Below, piece by piece: positions 26,455 through 38,350 of a DNA stretch of 64,000 nt (positions are counted from its first letter, which is position 1; each line of letters starts with the position of its first letter). The notes under the pieces were generated by a model. The model had not been told where the DNA came from and did no database searches. It saw nothing but the letters and a program-made list of their open reading frames with translations. The stretch is from Prescottella defluvii (GTDB lineage: Bacteria > Actinomycetota > Actinomycetes > Mycobacteriales > Mycobacteriaceae): positions 2,294,001 to 2,358,000 of the forward strand of contig CP121458.1 of assembly GCA_029690005.1 (NCBI GenBank), in the 5' to 3' direction. A program made the translations under genes and the position numbers.

Positions 26455-26853
26455 GTGAGATCACTGCGTCGATGCTGCCGACCTGGGTGCAAGAACCCTG
26501 CTGTCGCCACCTTGACGTACGTCTATTCGGATTCCACCGCCGTCGTCGGCCCCCTGGCCACGGTGGCGGAGCCACATTCGTGGGACCTGTGCGAGACCCA
26601 TGCCTCGCGGATCACCGCTCCCAAGGGCTGGGAACTCGTGCGATACGAGGGCGGATTCTCGTCGAGCACGCCCGACGAGGACGATCTCACTGCGCTGGCC
26701 GAGGCCGTCCGCGAGGCGGGACTGGGCGAGCGTCCCCGCACCGATTCCGCTTCCTCCGAGTCGCGGCCCGGTGCGGTGTCGCCGTCGGCTCCGCCCACCG
26801 CGCGCACCGGTCGTCGCGGTCACCTCCGGGTCCTGCCCGATCCCGCGAACTGA
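26455..26853 (+). CDS. DUF3499 family protein
   Basis: This is an intact 132-residue actinobacterial protein of unknown function. It opens with a probable zinc knuckle CCRPGCKNPAVATLTYVY, continues with LATVAEPHSWDLCETHASRITAPKGWELVRYE, and ends in a low-complexity Ser/Pro/Arg tail. Cys and His spacing (CRPGC plus CETH) suggests one bound zinc. It starts at GTG 26455 and corresponds in position to Rv3258c, upstream of the phosphomannomutase gene. The gap to 27073 shows no gene. Confidence 0.85.
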   Translation: MRSLRRCCRPGCKNPAVATLTYVYSDSTAVVGPLATVAEPHSWDLCETHASRITAPKGWELVRYEGGFSSSTPDEDDLTALAEAVREAGLGERPRTDSASSESRPGAVSPSAPPTARTGRRGHLRVLPDPAN

Positions 26854-27073
26854 GCGGTTCGTACTTTCCCGCGTTCTGACCGGGTGCGCCTCGTCGGTGT
26901 TCCCTCCCTGCTCGAACGCGGTCCACAGAACCCGACATTTCGCTCAGGAAGCGCAGTCGGGGCACTCCCCACTAGGCTCGGCTGGAGCGACTCGGTCGGG
27001 CAACCGGCCGAGTCGAACAATCGGTGGGATGAACAACGTCTGTCGCATCAACGAACAGCAGGAGAAACCAGCA

Positions 27074-28456
27074 GTGGCTCGATCCGTCGAATCCGTGAAT
27101 GCCGTGATCAAGGCTTACGACGTGCGTGGTGTCGTAGGCGAACAGATCGATGCCGACTTCGTCCGCGACGTGGGCGCGCTCGTTCGCCCGGCTGGTGCGG
27201 GACGAGCAGACCGGTGGCGAGCGTGTGACGCGGATCGCGATCGGCCACGACATGCGCGATTCGTCGCCCGAGCTGTCGCGTGCCTTCGCCGAGGGCGTGA
27301 CCGCGCAGGGCCTCGACGTCGTCCACATCGGCCTGGCCTCCACCGACCAGCTGTACTTCGCGTCGGGAGTTCTCGACTGCCCGGGTGCGATGTTCACCGC
27401 GAGCCACAACCCCGCCAAGTACAACGGCATCAAGCTCTGCCGGGCCGGCGCCAAGCCGGTCGGTCAGGACACCGGCCTCGCCGTGATCGCCGGCGAGGTG
27501 GCCGAGGGCGTCCCCGCGGACGACGGCCCGGCCGGGTCCGTCAGCGAGGACGACGTGCTCGACCAGTACGCGAGCTTCGTGCGCGGGCTGGTGAACCTGG
27601 CCGAACTGCGGCCGCTGAAGGTCGCCGTCGACGCCGGCAACGGCATGGGCGGACACACCGTGCCGGCCGTGTTCGGCCCGATGCCGGTGACGGTCCTGCC
27701 GCTGTACTTCGAGCTGGACGGCAGCTTCCCGAACCACGAGGCGAACCCGCTCGATCCGGCCAACCTGGTGGACCTGCAGAACTTCGTGCGCGAGACCGGC
27801 GCCGACATCGGCCTGGCCTTCGACGGCGACGCCGACCGCTGCTTCGTCGTCGACGAGAAGGGCAACCCGGTCTCGCCGTCCGCGGTGACCGCGCTGGTCG
27901 CCGACCGTGAGCTGGCGAAGGAGCCGGGCGGCACGATCATCCACAACCTGATCACGTCCCGTTTCGTCCCCGAACTGGTCGAGAAGCTCGGGGCACCGCG
28001 GTGCGCACCCGTGTCGGCCACTCGTTCATCAAGCAGCAGATGGCCGAGACCGGTGCGGTGTTCGGTGGCGAGCACTCCGCGCACTACTACTTCCGGGACT
28101 TCTGGGGTGCCGACTCGGGCATGCTTGCGGCGCTGCACGTGCTGGCCGCACTCGGCGAGCAGGATCGTCCGCTGTCGGAGCTGATGGAGTCGTACGAGGG
28201 CTACGCGGCGTCCGGCGAGATCAACTCGACCGTCGCCGATGCCGCCGAGCGCACGGCTGCGGTGGTCGATCTCTTCGCGGATCGGGCGGTGTCCGTCGAC
28301 CGCCTCGACGGTGTCACCGTCGAGCTGGCGGACGGCGCGTGGTTCAACCTGCGCGCGTCCAACACCGAGCCCCTGTTGCGGCTGAACGTGGAGGCGCGCA
28401 CGCAGGCGGACGTCGACGCGCTCGTCGCCGAGATCCTCGGAGCTGTGCGCGCCTAG
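27074..28456 (+). CDS. manB: Phosphomannomutase/phosphoglucomutase (two frameshifts)
   Basis: This 460-residue mutase interconverts mannose-6-phosphate and mannose-1-phosphate, feeding the GDP-mannose pyrophosphorylase encoded at 7996. Motifs are KAYDVRGVVGEQID at the N-terminus, the phosphoserine loop TASHNPAKYNG (about residue 110), metal-binding DGDADRCF (about 255), GGEHSAHYYF for sugar binding, and the phosphate loop NTEPLLRLNVEA near the end. There is one extra base near 27180-27186 and one G missing at 27990-27993. GTG 27074 has AGGAG upstream. It heads the manB-TobH-manA operon. Confidence 0.94.
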
Positions 28457-28534
28457 TCGGTGAATTGCTGGGATACTCGAGTCACCTGAACTCGTCGGGG
28501 GACAGGGAGTGGGAGAAAGGGAGGTGTGTCCGTC

Positions 28535-29671
28535 ATGACAGCTCCGTCGTCTCTGCTCGATCTCGATGACGTCGACGCACTGCTGGCCGCGGACGTCGAC
28601 GGCTCGCTCCGATTCGCGGCACTCGGGGCGCGCAGATCCGCGCCACCCAGGCGGCGGTGGAGGAGGACGGGCTCGCGCGGCTGCGCGGTCTGCAGCCGCG
28701 CAGCGTGGTGCTCGTCACCGGCGAGGGCCCGGCGTCCCGCGCCGCCGAACTGATCACCGCCGCGGTCGGTAGCCGGATCGGTATCCCCCTGGTCGAAAGC
28801 GTGGACACCCCGTTGTGGGTCGGACCGCTGGACGTGGTCGTGGTGGCCGGTGACGATGCCGGTGACCCGCGGCTGGTCGAGTCCGTGGACCGCGCGCTGC
28901 GGCGCGGCGCGGAAGTGGTGGTCGCAGCCCCCGACGAGGGTCCGCTGCGGGCCGCGGGCGCGGGTCGTGCGACGGTACTCCGCCACGCGTGGCGGTTCCC
29001 GCCCATCACGGTCTGCTGCGGTATCTCGCGGCCTTCCTCGCGGTCCTGATCGCGATCGAAGCGGAGCGCGCGGCGAAGGTGTGCCCCGACCTGGGCCGCC
29101 TCGCGGACGCCCTGGACGAGGAGGCGCTGCGCGACCACCCCCGCAACGAGGTCTTCCACAACCCCGCCAAGTCGCTCGCGGCGCGGATGCAGGGCCGGCG
29201 CGTCGTCCTCGCCGGCGACACCCGCGCCACCACGCACCTGGCCCGCCACGGCAGCGAGATCCTGCTGCGCTGCGGCGCCGCCGTCGCCGCGCCCGCCGAC
29301 CTGTCGGGTGTTCTCTCCGGCGTTCCCCGCTTCGACTCGTCGGCCACCTCGATGCCGCCCGGATACGACCCGTTCTTCCACGACGAGCAGCTCGACGGTC
29401 CGGTGCCCGGTACGCCGCTGCGCGTGTTCGTCTTCGCCGCGGAGGCCGACCGGCCCGTCGTCGAGCGCCGGGTCGCCGCACTACCCGACGTCGACGTCGT
29501 CGTCGCGGCATCGGAGCAGGCGGAACCGTCGGGCCGCCGGGTCCTCCCGGATCTGCGGGATCTTCGCCGGCGGTTCCGGCCGCTACGCGGACGGAGATCG
29601 AGCAGATTGCAGTTCTCGTCGGCCGCCTCGAGATGAGCGCGGCATACCGACGTTTGATCGGTGGTAACTAG
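28535..29671 (+). CDS. TobH/SIS-domain phosphosugar isomerase-like protein (three frameshifts)
   Basis: After correction this 379-residue protein matches the actinobacterial TobH family, always found between manB and manA. It has LDDVDALLAADVDGSLRFAALGG, then a SIS-like segment PRSVVLVTGEGPASRAAELI, VVVVAGDDAGDPRLVESVDRAL, and HHGLLRYLAAFLAVL. It ends EMSAAYRRLIGGN. Bases are missing near 28625-28628, 28980 and 29553; the last is the least certain. Its stop overlaps the manA start (TAGTG). Its position suggests a role in mannose metabolism, but no reaction can be assigned. Confidence 0.85.
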
Positions 29672-30917
29672 TGCGCCAACTCGAAGGTGCGCTCCGGTCC
29701 TATGCATGGGGGTCGCGGACCGCGCTCGCGGAGCTGTGCGGACGTCCGAGCCCCAGCGCGCATCCGGAAGCGGAACTGTGGCTGGGGGCCCATCCGGGGG
29801 ATCCCGCGCGGGTGATCGAGAACGGTGGAGACCGTTCCCTGCGAGACGTCGTCGACGCCGCCCCGGTCCGGGAGCTCGGTGAGCGGTGCGTCGCCGAGTT
29901 CGGTGAGCGTCTGCCGTTCCTGTTGAAGGTGCTCGCGGCCGAGGAGCCGCTGTCGCTCCAGGCGCACCCCAGCGCCGAGCAGGCGCGGGAGGGCTTCGCC
30001 CGTGAGGAGGCGTCGGGGATCCCTGTCGACTCGGCGGAACGGAACTATCGCGACGCGAGCCACAAGCCGGAACTCGTGGTGGCACTCACCCGATTCGAGG
30101 CGCTCGCGGATTCCGGGATCCGCACCGGACGGTGCGGTTGCTCGGCGCCCTCGACGTCCCGGAACTCGAACCGTACGTCGGTCTCCTTGCGGGACAACCC
30201 GATTCGGGCGGTCTCCGCGCGCTGTTCACCACGTGGATCACGTTGCCGGCGCAGGCTCTCGCGACGCTGCTGCCGGCCGTGCTCGACGGCTGCGTGGCCT
30301 ACCTGTCGAACGCCGAGAGCGGTGGGATCGAGTTCGTCCAGGAGGCCAGGACCGCACTCGAACTCAGCGAGGGCTACCCCGGTGACGCCGGCGTCCTGGC
30401 GTCGTTGCTGCTCAACCGGGTGACACTCGATCCGGGGCAGGGGCTGTTCCTCGATGCCGGGAACCTGCACGCGTACCTCCACGGCACGGCCGTGGAGATC
30501 ATGGCGAACTCGGACAACGTCCTGCGCGGCGGGCTCACCCCGAAACACGTCGACGTCCCGGAGTTGTTGCGGGTCCTCGACTTCGACACGGTCGACGTTC
30601 CGGTTCTGACCCCCGTCGCGACCGATCACGACGGCGAGGTGGCGTACGAGACCCCGGCGCCGGAGTTCCGGTTGTCCCGTATCGATCTCGACGCATCCGG
30701 GGGCGGTGCGGGCGCGGCGACGGCCTTCGTGCCGGACGGCCCGCAGATCGTGCTGTGCACGTCGGGCGCGGCAAAGCTGGGGTGTGGATCGCAGTCGCTG
30801 ATGCTCGAGCGTGGCGCATCGGCCTGGATCTCCGCCTCGGACAACGAAGTTCACATCCAGGCCTGCGCCGTCGACACCCAGCTGTTCCGGGCCGGTGTGG
30901 GGATCGTCGAGGCGTGA
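29671..30917 (+). CDS. manA: Mannose-6-phosphate isomerase, class I (frameshifted)
   Basis: ManA links fructose-6-phosphate to mannose-6-phosphate, the entry step to GDP-mannose. The corrected 415-residue cupin enzyme shows GALRSYAWGSRTALAEL at the N-terminus, ELWLGAHP, the zinc motif LSLQAHPS, SHKPELVVAL, and the second metal site LFLDAGNLHAYLHG, then EIMANSDNVLRGGLTPKHVD. One G is missing at 30108-30109. Its GTG overlaps the TobH stop by one base, so translation is coupled. Confidence 0.94.
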
Positions 30918-30990
30918 CCGCGCGGTTCGCCCGTTTCCGGGGTGATCCCGTAGCCTGTGAGCCGCTCGAAATCGACGAGAGGAGTGGCCG

Positions 30991-31911
30991 GTGTCGGCAA
31001 ACGGGGGCAAGAAGGCGATCTTCGCGGCGCTGACCGCGAACGCGGGAATCGCGGTGGCCAAGTTCACCGGCTTCCTGATCACCGGGTCGTCGTCGATGCT
31101 CGCGGAGTCCGTTCACTCGGTGGCCGACACGTCCAACCAGGGACTGCTGCTGTTCGGGCAGAACCGCGCCGAGAAGCAGGCCGACAAGCTCCACCAGTTC
31201 GGTTACGGCCGCAACCGCTACTTCTACTCCTTCGTCGTGGCCCTGGTGCTGTTCACCCTGGGCTCGCTGTTCGCGATCTACGAGGGCGTACACAAGATCC
31301 AGCACCCCGAGGGACTGTCGTCGCCGATCGTGGCCGTCGTCATCCTGCTGGTCGCGATCGCGCTCGAGACGTACAGCTTCGTCACCGCGATGGGTGAATC
31401 GCGTCCGCTCAAGGGCAACGCGAGCTGGTGGAGCTTCATCCGTACTTCCCGCACCCCCGAACTGCCCGTCGTGCTGCTCGAGGACACCGGTGCACTCGTC
31501 GGTCTCGTGCTCGCGCTCGGTGGTGTCGGGCTCACGATGCTCACCGGGGACCCTGTGTGGGACGGCGTCGGAACCCTGTGCATCGGTGTGCTGCTGGGCA
31601 TCATCGCGATCGTCCTGATCGTCGAGATGAAGAGCCTGCTGATCGGTGAAGGGGCGACTCAGGACGAGGAGAACCGGATCCTGAGTGCGCTCGTCGACGG
31701 TGTTCGGATCGATCGAGTGATCCACTGCCGCACCCAGTACCTCGGTCCCGAGGAGATCCTGGTGGCGGCCAAGGTGGGCATCGCGCCGGGCTCCGGGATC
31801 GAGGACGTCGCGACGGCGATCGACGAAGCCGAGGTCCGTGTCCGCGCCGCCGTACCGGCCGCTCGGCTGATCTACATCGAACCCGATCTGTACCGCGCCG
31901 CGGTGGACTAG
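30991..31911 (+). CDS. Cation diffusion facilitator transporter
   Basis: This intact 306-residue CDF protein probably exports Zn(II) or a similar divalent metal in exchange for protons. Six membrane segments fill residues 10-210. The metal-site motif SVHSVADTSNQ is in helix 2 (HxxxD), and a second acidic site LLEDTGALVG in helix 5. The C-terminal cytoplasmic domain runs from about residue 215. The start is GTG 30991. Metal specificity is not readable from sequence. Confidence 0.9.
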   Translation: MSANGGKKAIFAALTANAGIAVAKFTGFLITGSSSMLAESVHSVADTSNQGLLLFGQNRAEKQADKLHQFGYGRNRYFYSFVVALVLFTLGSLFAIYEGVHKIQHPEGLSSPIVAVVILLVAIALETYSFVTAMGESRPLKGNASWWSFIRTSRTPELPVVLLEDTGALVGLVLALGGVGLTMLTGDPVWDGVGTLCIGVLLGIIAIVLIVEMKSLLIGEGATQDEENRILSALVDGVRIDRVIHCRTQYLGPEEILVAAKVGIAPGSGIEDVATAIDEAEVRVRAAVPAARLIYIEPDLYRAAVD

Positions 31912-31986
31912 TCGTTTCGGAAACCGTGCTGACGCCGGTCTCCCGGCATAGGCTGACGACCATCCCCACCTCCGAAGGAGGCAGTG

Positions 31987-33506
31987 ATGGCGACACCGGA
32001 TCGGAAGGCTGTTCCGGGGCGTGCCCGGAATCCTCGCTCAGGTCTGTTCCGTGCCAAGTCGGTCGAACAATCGATCCTCGAAACGGACGAGCCCGAGACC
32101 AAGCTCCGCAAGGACCTCACTGCGTGGGACCTGACGGTGTTCGGTGTCGCGGTCGTGATCGGTGCCGGAATCTTCACCCTCACCGCGCGAACCGCCGGCA
32201 ATGTCGCCGGGCCGTCGGTGTCGCTCGCGTTCGTGTTCGCGGCGATCGCGCGTGCGCTCGCCGCGCTGTGCTACGCGGAGTTCGCGTCCACGGTTCCGGT
32301 CGCGGGCAGCGCGTACACATTCTCGTATGCCACGTTCGGCGAGTTCGTCGCGTGGATCATCGGCTGGGACCTCATCCTCGAGTTCGCGCTGGCCGCATCG
32401 GTGGTCGCGAAAGGCTGGTCACTGTATCTCGGCGAGGTACTGGGCAGTTCGAGTCCGGTCTGGCACATCGGATCGCACCAGGTGGACTGGGGCGCCGTCC
32501 TGATCATCACGATCATCACGGTGCTCCTGGCCACCGGCACCAAGCTCTCGTCGCGGGTCTCGGCCGTCATCACCGCGATCAAGGTTGCCGTCGTCCTGTT
32601 CGTGGTGGTGCTCGGTGCGTTCTACATCAAGAGCGAGAACTACTCGCCGTACATTCCGCCGTCCCAGCCCGGTTCGACCGGACAGGGCATCCATCAGTCG
32701 CTGTTCTCGTACATCACCGGTGCCGGTGGAGCACCTTCGGCTGGTACGGCCTGCTCGCTGCGGCCAGCCTCGTGTTCTTCGCATTCATCGGTTTCGACGT
32801 CGTAGCCACCACCGCCGAGGAGACGAAGGATCCGCAGAAGGCCTTGCCCCGCGGCATTCTCGGTTCCCTCGCGATCGTGACCGTGCTGTACGTCGCGGTC
32901 TCGCTCGTGCTCACCGGCATGGTGAACTACACCGAGTTGGCCGGCGACAACTCGACGCTCGCGACGGCGTTCGCGATCAACGGAATGAACTGGGCGAAGA
33001 ATCTCATCTCGTTCGGTGCCCTCGCCGGTCTCACCACCGTCGTCATGGTGCTGATGCTGGGGCAGACCCGGGTGCTGTTCGCGATGTCGCGCGACGGGCT
33101 GATGCCGAGGTCGCTGGCGCCCACCGGCAAGCACGGCACTCCGGTCCGGATCACGATCCTGGTGGGTGTGGTCGTCGGTGTCCTTGCCGCGGTCTTTCCG
33201 ATCGGGACCCTGGAAGAGATGGTCAATATCGGCACCCTGTTCGCGTTCGTGCTGGTGTCGATCGGCGTCGTCGTCCTGCGGCGGACTCGGCCCGACCTCC
33301 CGCGCGGATTCCGGGTTCCGCTGGTGCCGCTGGTGCCGATCCTCTCGGTACTCGCGTGTGTGTGGCTGATGCTCAATCTCTCCGTCGAGACGTGGCTGCG
33401 CTTCGTGGTGTGGATGGCGATCGGCATCGTCGTCTACTTCTCCTACAGCCGCAGCCATTCGATGCTCGGGATCCGAGCTCGGGCCGCGGCCCGCGACGAA
33501 ACCTGA
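31987..33506 (+). CDS. APC-family amino acid permease (frameshifted)
   Basis: The corrected protein is 506 residues with about 12 membrane segments. The APC signature VVIGAGIFTLTARTAGNVAGP is in helix 1, followed by CYAEFASTVPVAGSAYTFSYATFGE and IGFDVVATTAEETKDPQKALPRGI in helix 6. It belongs to the cationic amino acid transporter-like group. One base is missing near 32730, between GAGG and STFGWYG. ATG 31987 follows AAGGAGG. It corresponds in place to Rv3253c, just upstream of alkB. Confidence 0.92.
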
Positions 33507-33509
33507 CTT

Positions 33510-33544
33510 TACAAATCGATCTGTTTGTATAGACGGAATACAAA
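33510..33544. promoter_or_regulatory. Overlapping inverted repeats upstream of alkB (probable AlkU operator)
   Basis: TACAAA (33510-33515), TTTGTAT (33524-33530) and ATACAAA (33538-33544) form two overlapping inverted repeats sharing the middle element, with 8- and 7-base spacers. This is unusually AT-rich for the window and lies 69 bases before alkB. TetR-family AlkU proteins encoded downstream of alkB-rubAB repress such promoters in Rhodococcus; binding here is inferred. Confidence 0.75.
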
Positions 33545-33613
33545 TAGCCGCGTATCGTCCATTTCACAGTGATGCCGCTCATAGTCGGGCGGTTGCGTGG
33601 AAGGGGACGAACG

Positions 33614-34840
33614 ATGACGCGTGAAGTGGGGAGTCGACTGCCCCGGCGCCCGCGTGGCGGGACAAGAAGCGTTACCTCTGGTTGCTCGGACTCGTCCCGC
33701 CGACCGCCGTGTTCGTGGCGATGGCGCTCGTCTGGGCCACGAACGCGGTGGGCCTTGGCGCAGTTGCGCCGGTGTGGTGGTGGATCGGGCCGATCCTGGT
33801 CTACGTGCTGATCCCGACGATCGACGTCGTGCTCGGAACGGACGGTCAGAATCCGCCGGACGAGGTGATGGAGCGGCTCGAGAACGACCGCTACTACCGG
33901 TGGTGCACGTGGGCGTACCTGCCGTTCCAGCTCCTGACCCTGGTGGTGGCCTGCTACCTGTGGACGGCGGATGATCTGAGCTGGCTCGGGATCGACGGCG
34001 GCCTGTCGGTCGTCTCGAAGATCGGTTTGGCGTTCAGCGTCGGATGTGTCGCCGGTATCGGCATCGACACCGCGCACGAGTTGGGCACAAGAAGGAGAGC
34101 CTCGAGCGCTGGATGTCGAAGATCGCTCTGGCCCAATCGTTTTACGGGCACTTCTACATCGAGCACAATCGTGGTCATCACGTGCGCGTCGCGACACCCG
34201 AGGACCCTGCGAGTTCGCGCTTCGGAGAAAGTTTCTGGACGTTCCTGCCGCGCAGCGTGTGGGGAGTCTGCGCTCGGCGTGGCGTCTCGAGAAGGCGCGT
34301 CTCGAGCGGCTGGACAAGGGGCCGTGGACGATTCACAACGACGTGCTCAACGCCTGGCTGATGTCGGTGGCGCTGTTCGTGGTCCTGATCGCCGTGTTCG
34401 GCTGGCAGGTCGTCCCATACCTGGTGTTGCAGGCAGTGTTCGGTTTCGCGCTCCTCGAGGCAGTGAACTACCTCGAACACTACGGGCTGCTGCGGCAGCA
34501 CACTGCGAGTGGACGCTACGAGCGGTGCACCCCGGCCCACAGCTGGAACAGCGACCACCTCACCACCAACATCTTCCTGTACCACCTCCAGCGGCACAGT
34601 GATCACCACGCGAACCCGACACGGCGCTATCAGACGTTGCGCAGCATGGACACTGCCCCGCAGCTGCCCGCCGGCTACGCGGCCATGATCGTGCTCGCGT
34701 ACGTGCCACCACTGTGGCGGTCGGTCATGGACAAGCGCGTGCTCGCGCACTACGACGGCGACATCACGAAGGTGAATCTGCAACCAGGCAAGCGCGAGAA
34801 GCTGATCGCGGCATACGGGACCGGGGGAGGAGCGGCATGA
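33614..34840 (+). CDS. alkB: Alkane 1-monooxygenase (three frameshifts)
   Basis: AlkB is an integral membrane non-haem di-iron enzyme that hydroxylates the terminal carbon of n-alkanes using electrons from rubredoxin. The corrected protein is 409 residues with about six membrane helices. All histidine boxes are present: HELGHKK, EHNRGHH(VRVATPEDPASS) and LQRHSDHHANPTRRYQ, plus the HYG-type segment NYLEHYGL. Bases are missing near 33635, at 34083-34085 (inside the first His box) and at 34261-34264. It overlaps rubA1 by 4 bases (ATGA). Confidence 0.95.
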
Positions 34841-34998
34841 GCGCGTATCGGTGTCCGGTGTGCGAGTACGTATTCGACGAGTCGGTCGGCGCGCCCCGTG
34901 AAGGCTTCCCGGCCGGCACCGCATGGGAGTCGGTGCCGGACGACTGGCGCTGCCCCGACTGCGGGGTCAGGGAGAAGATCGATTTCGAACCCGTGTGA
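34837..34998 (+). CDS. rubA: Rubredoxin 1 (AlkB-associated)
   Basis: This 53-residue iron protein has two Cys pairs, CPVCEYVFDE (C-x2-C) and CPDCGV, holding one Fe. The sequence AWESVPDDWRCPDCG is typical of rubredoxins. It starts inside the alkB stop. In alkane clusters the first rubredoxin is often unable to replace the electron-transfer rubredoxin; whether this one is the AlkG1 type is inferred from order alone. Confidence 0.92.
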   Translation: MSAYRCPVCEYVFDESVGAPREGFPAGTAWESVPDDWRCPDCGVREKIDFEPV

Positions 34999-35019
34999 CG
35001 GGGAACAGGAACGGTGATC

Positions 35020-35202
35020 ATGAAGGTCTACAAGCTCTATCAGTGCGCGCAGTGCGGATTCGAGTACGACGAGGAACTCGGCTGGCCCGACGAGGGCATC
35101 GCACCCGGAACCCGATGGGATGACATTCCCGACGACTGGCGGTGCCCCGAGTGCGGTGCCGCGAAGGAGGACTTCTTCATGGTCGAGGTCGAGCGAAGCT
35201 GA
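35020..35202 (+). CDS. rubB: Rubredoxin 2 (AlkB-associated)
   Basis: This 60-residue rubredoxin has [19 protein letters not shown] and [19 protein letters not shown], the pattern of AlkG2-type electron donors that reduce AlkB. ATG 35020 is chosen; GTG 35014 is an alternative. The last codons and stop (VERS) lie inside the first copy of a 28-bp tandem repeat at 35188-35258. There is no rubredoxin reductase gene in the cluster, so that enzyme must be encoded elsewhere. Confidence 0.92.
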   Translation: MKVYKLYQCAQCGFEYDEELGWPDEGIAPGTRWDDIPDDWRCPECGAAKEDFFMVEVERS

Positions 35203-35258
35203 GACCCGGTGTCACGTCGAGCGAAGCTGAGACCCGGTGTCACGTCGAGCGAAGCTGA
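35188..35258. repeat. 28-bp tandem repeat, about 2.5 copies
   Basis: Copies are 35188-35215, 35216-35243 and a partial 35244-35258, identical over their shared length. The unit begins GTCGAGCGAAGCTGA and ends GGTGTCAC. The first copy encodes the C-terminus and stop codon of the second rubredoxin; the others fill the gap before the TetR gene. Confidence 0.95.
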
Positions 35259-35281
35259 CGGAAGTCTCTAGGCTCGACGTC

Positions 35282-35890
35282 ATGAGCGAGTCAGGTTCCC
35301 GGATGCCGTACCCCGAGGCGTCCCGGTTGCTGCTGCGGGAGTCGATTCTCGGTGCCGTCCGCGATCTCCTGCTCGAGCGGGACTGGTCGGCCGTGACGAT
35401 GTCGGACGTCGCGGCCGCGGTCGGGGTGAGCAGGCAGACCCTCTACAACGAGTTCGGGAACCGGCAGGGGCTCGCCGAGGGGTATGCGCTGCGCCTGGTC
35501 GACCAGTTCGTCGACGCCGTCGCGACAGCGGTTTACGCGCACGTCGGCGACGCGCGCGCGGCCCTCGTCGACGGCTTCACGGTGTTCTTCCAGGCCAGCG
35601 GAGCCGATCCGTTGGTGGCGTCGCTACGCAGCGGCGTCGCCAAACCGGATCTGCTGCGGATCGTCACGACAGACAGCGCCCCACTCGTCGAGCGTGCGTC
35701 CGAGCGGTTGGCGGAGACGTTCCAGCGGAGCTGGGTCCAGGCATCCGACGCCGACGCGATGATCCTGGCCCGTGGTGTCGTTCGGGTCGCGCTCAGTTAC
35801 ATATCGATGCCACCGACATCGGATCGTGACGATGCACAGGAGTTGGCGGCGCTGCTGTCGCCGTTCGTGGACGTCGTTACGCGCGTGTGA
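35282..35890 (+). CDS. alkU: TetR-family regulator of the alkane cluster
   Basis: This intact 202-residue repressor has an N-terminal helix-turn-helix (about residues 18-65: ESILGAVRDLLLERDW, then TMSDVAAAVGVSRQTLYNEFGNRQGLAEGY) and a C-terminal ligand domain. It is the fourth gene of the alkB-rubA-rubB-alkU order conserved in Rhodococcus and mycobacteria (Rv3249c). It probably binds the operator at 33510-33544 and senses a fatty acid or alkane derivative; the ligand is inferred. Confidence 0.9.
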   Translation: MSESGSRMPYPEASRLLLRESILGAVRDLLLERDWSAVTMSDVAAAVGVSRQTLYNEFGNRQGLAEGYALRLVDQFVDAVATAVYAHVGDARAALVDGFTVFFQASGADPLVASLRSGVAKPDLLRIVTTDSAPLVERASERLAETFQRSWVQASDADAMILARGVVRVALSYISMPPTSDRDDAQELAALLSPFVDVVTRV

Positions 35891-35976
35891 GATCGGTGTG
35901 AGGTACTGCCCGTCCCCGGGCGGACGGCCACCCGATAGCCTGGAAGCCATTCCAGACGGCTGACAGGAGAGGCAGT

Positions 35977-37455
<1,479 letters not shown>

Positions 37456-37477
37456 TCGGTACCGAACGTCGTCAGTC

Positions 37478-37511
37478 GCGGCCGGGGACGGGCAATGCCC
37501 TCCCCGGCCGC
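37478..37511 (+). terminator. ahcY terminator hairpin
   Basis: A perfect 11-bp outer stem (37478-37488 with 37501-37511) and an inner GGGC/GCCC extension surround the loop AAT, 22 bases after the ahcY stop. No other feature is seen before tmk. Confidence 0.85.
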
Positions 37512-37614
37512 GGCCGTCCGCGGGCGCCTCGGCGGTGATCGCCCGCGCACTGTGACCGCCCTCCCACGACGCGGTCCCGCGGTCGCCTCGCGGACACCGA
37601 TAGGCTCGGCGATC

Positions 37615-38283
37615 GTGGGAACTCTGATCGCCCTGGAAGGGCTCGACGGCGCCGGGAAGCGCACTCTCGTCGGCAAGGTCGTCGCCCGGCTCGAGCAGCG
37701 GGGCCTGCGGGTCGCGACGCTCGACTTCCCCGTTACGGCGCGTCGATCCACGCGGATCTCGCGTCGGAGGCGCTCAAGGGTGCCCACGGAGACCTCGCCG
37801 AGTCGGTTCACGCGATGGCCGTGATGTTCGCGCTCGACCGGGCCGGCGCGGCCGAGCAGCTCCGCGACCTCGTCGCCGCGAACGACCTGGTGATCCTGGA
37901 CCGCTACGTCGCCTCCAACGCGGCCTACGGGGCCGCCCGGCTGCACCAGCACGGCGACGGTGAGTTCGCGGCGTGGATCGAGGACCTCGAGTTTCGGCCG
38001 GCTCGGCCTGCCGCGTCCGGACCTGCAGATGTACCTGGACGTGCCCGTTGCGCTCGCGGAGGAGCGGGCCCGTCGGCGCGAGGCCGAGGACAGTGCTCGT
38101 GCACTCGACGCGTACGAGAAGGACAGCGGACTGCAGGCCCGCACCGGTGCCGTCTATCGCGAGCTGGCCGCCGCGGACTGGAACTCGCCGTGGTGGACGA
38201 TCGCTCCGGACGCCGATCCGGGCATTCTGGCCGATAAACTGGCACTCTTGCAGCAGCGGGAAGGCACGCCGCAGCAACAATGA
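37615..38283 (+). CDS. tmk: Thymidylate kinase (two frameshifts)
   Basis: Tmk phosphorylates dTMP to dTDP and is essential. The corrected 222-residue enzyme has the P-loop EGLDGAGKRTL (the KRT form seen in mycobacterial Tmk), LDFPRYGASIHADLASEAL, the DR(Y/H) motif ILDRYVASNAAYGAARL, and a LID region EERARRREAED. One C is missing at 37728-37731 and one T is extra at 37992-37994; they cancel, so the gene length looks normal. GTG 37615 is the start. It is followed by mtrA, as in mycobacteria. Confidence 0.93.
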
Positions 38284-38350
38284 GCGGCACGCCGCAGGAG
38301 TACACGCTCCTTTCCACGTTTCGCAGCCTCGAAGATGTAACGATAGGGAT

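Noticed and set aside
28850-29671. A separate small gene at the end of the TobH gene
   Set aside because: The C-terminal frame continues the TobH protein after one missing base near 29553 and ends exactly at the manA overlap.
35188-35258. CRISPR array
   Set aside because: The copies are directly abutting with no spacers, and no cas genes are present.
35891-35976. SAH or SAM riboswitch upstream of ahcY
   Set aside because: Only two short hairpins (35910-35927 and 35940-35955) are visible, and I cannot match them to a known riboswitch core. The gap is also short.
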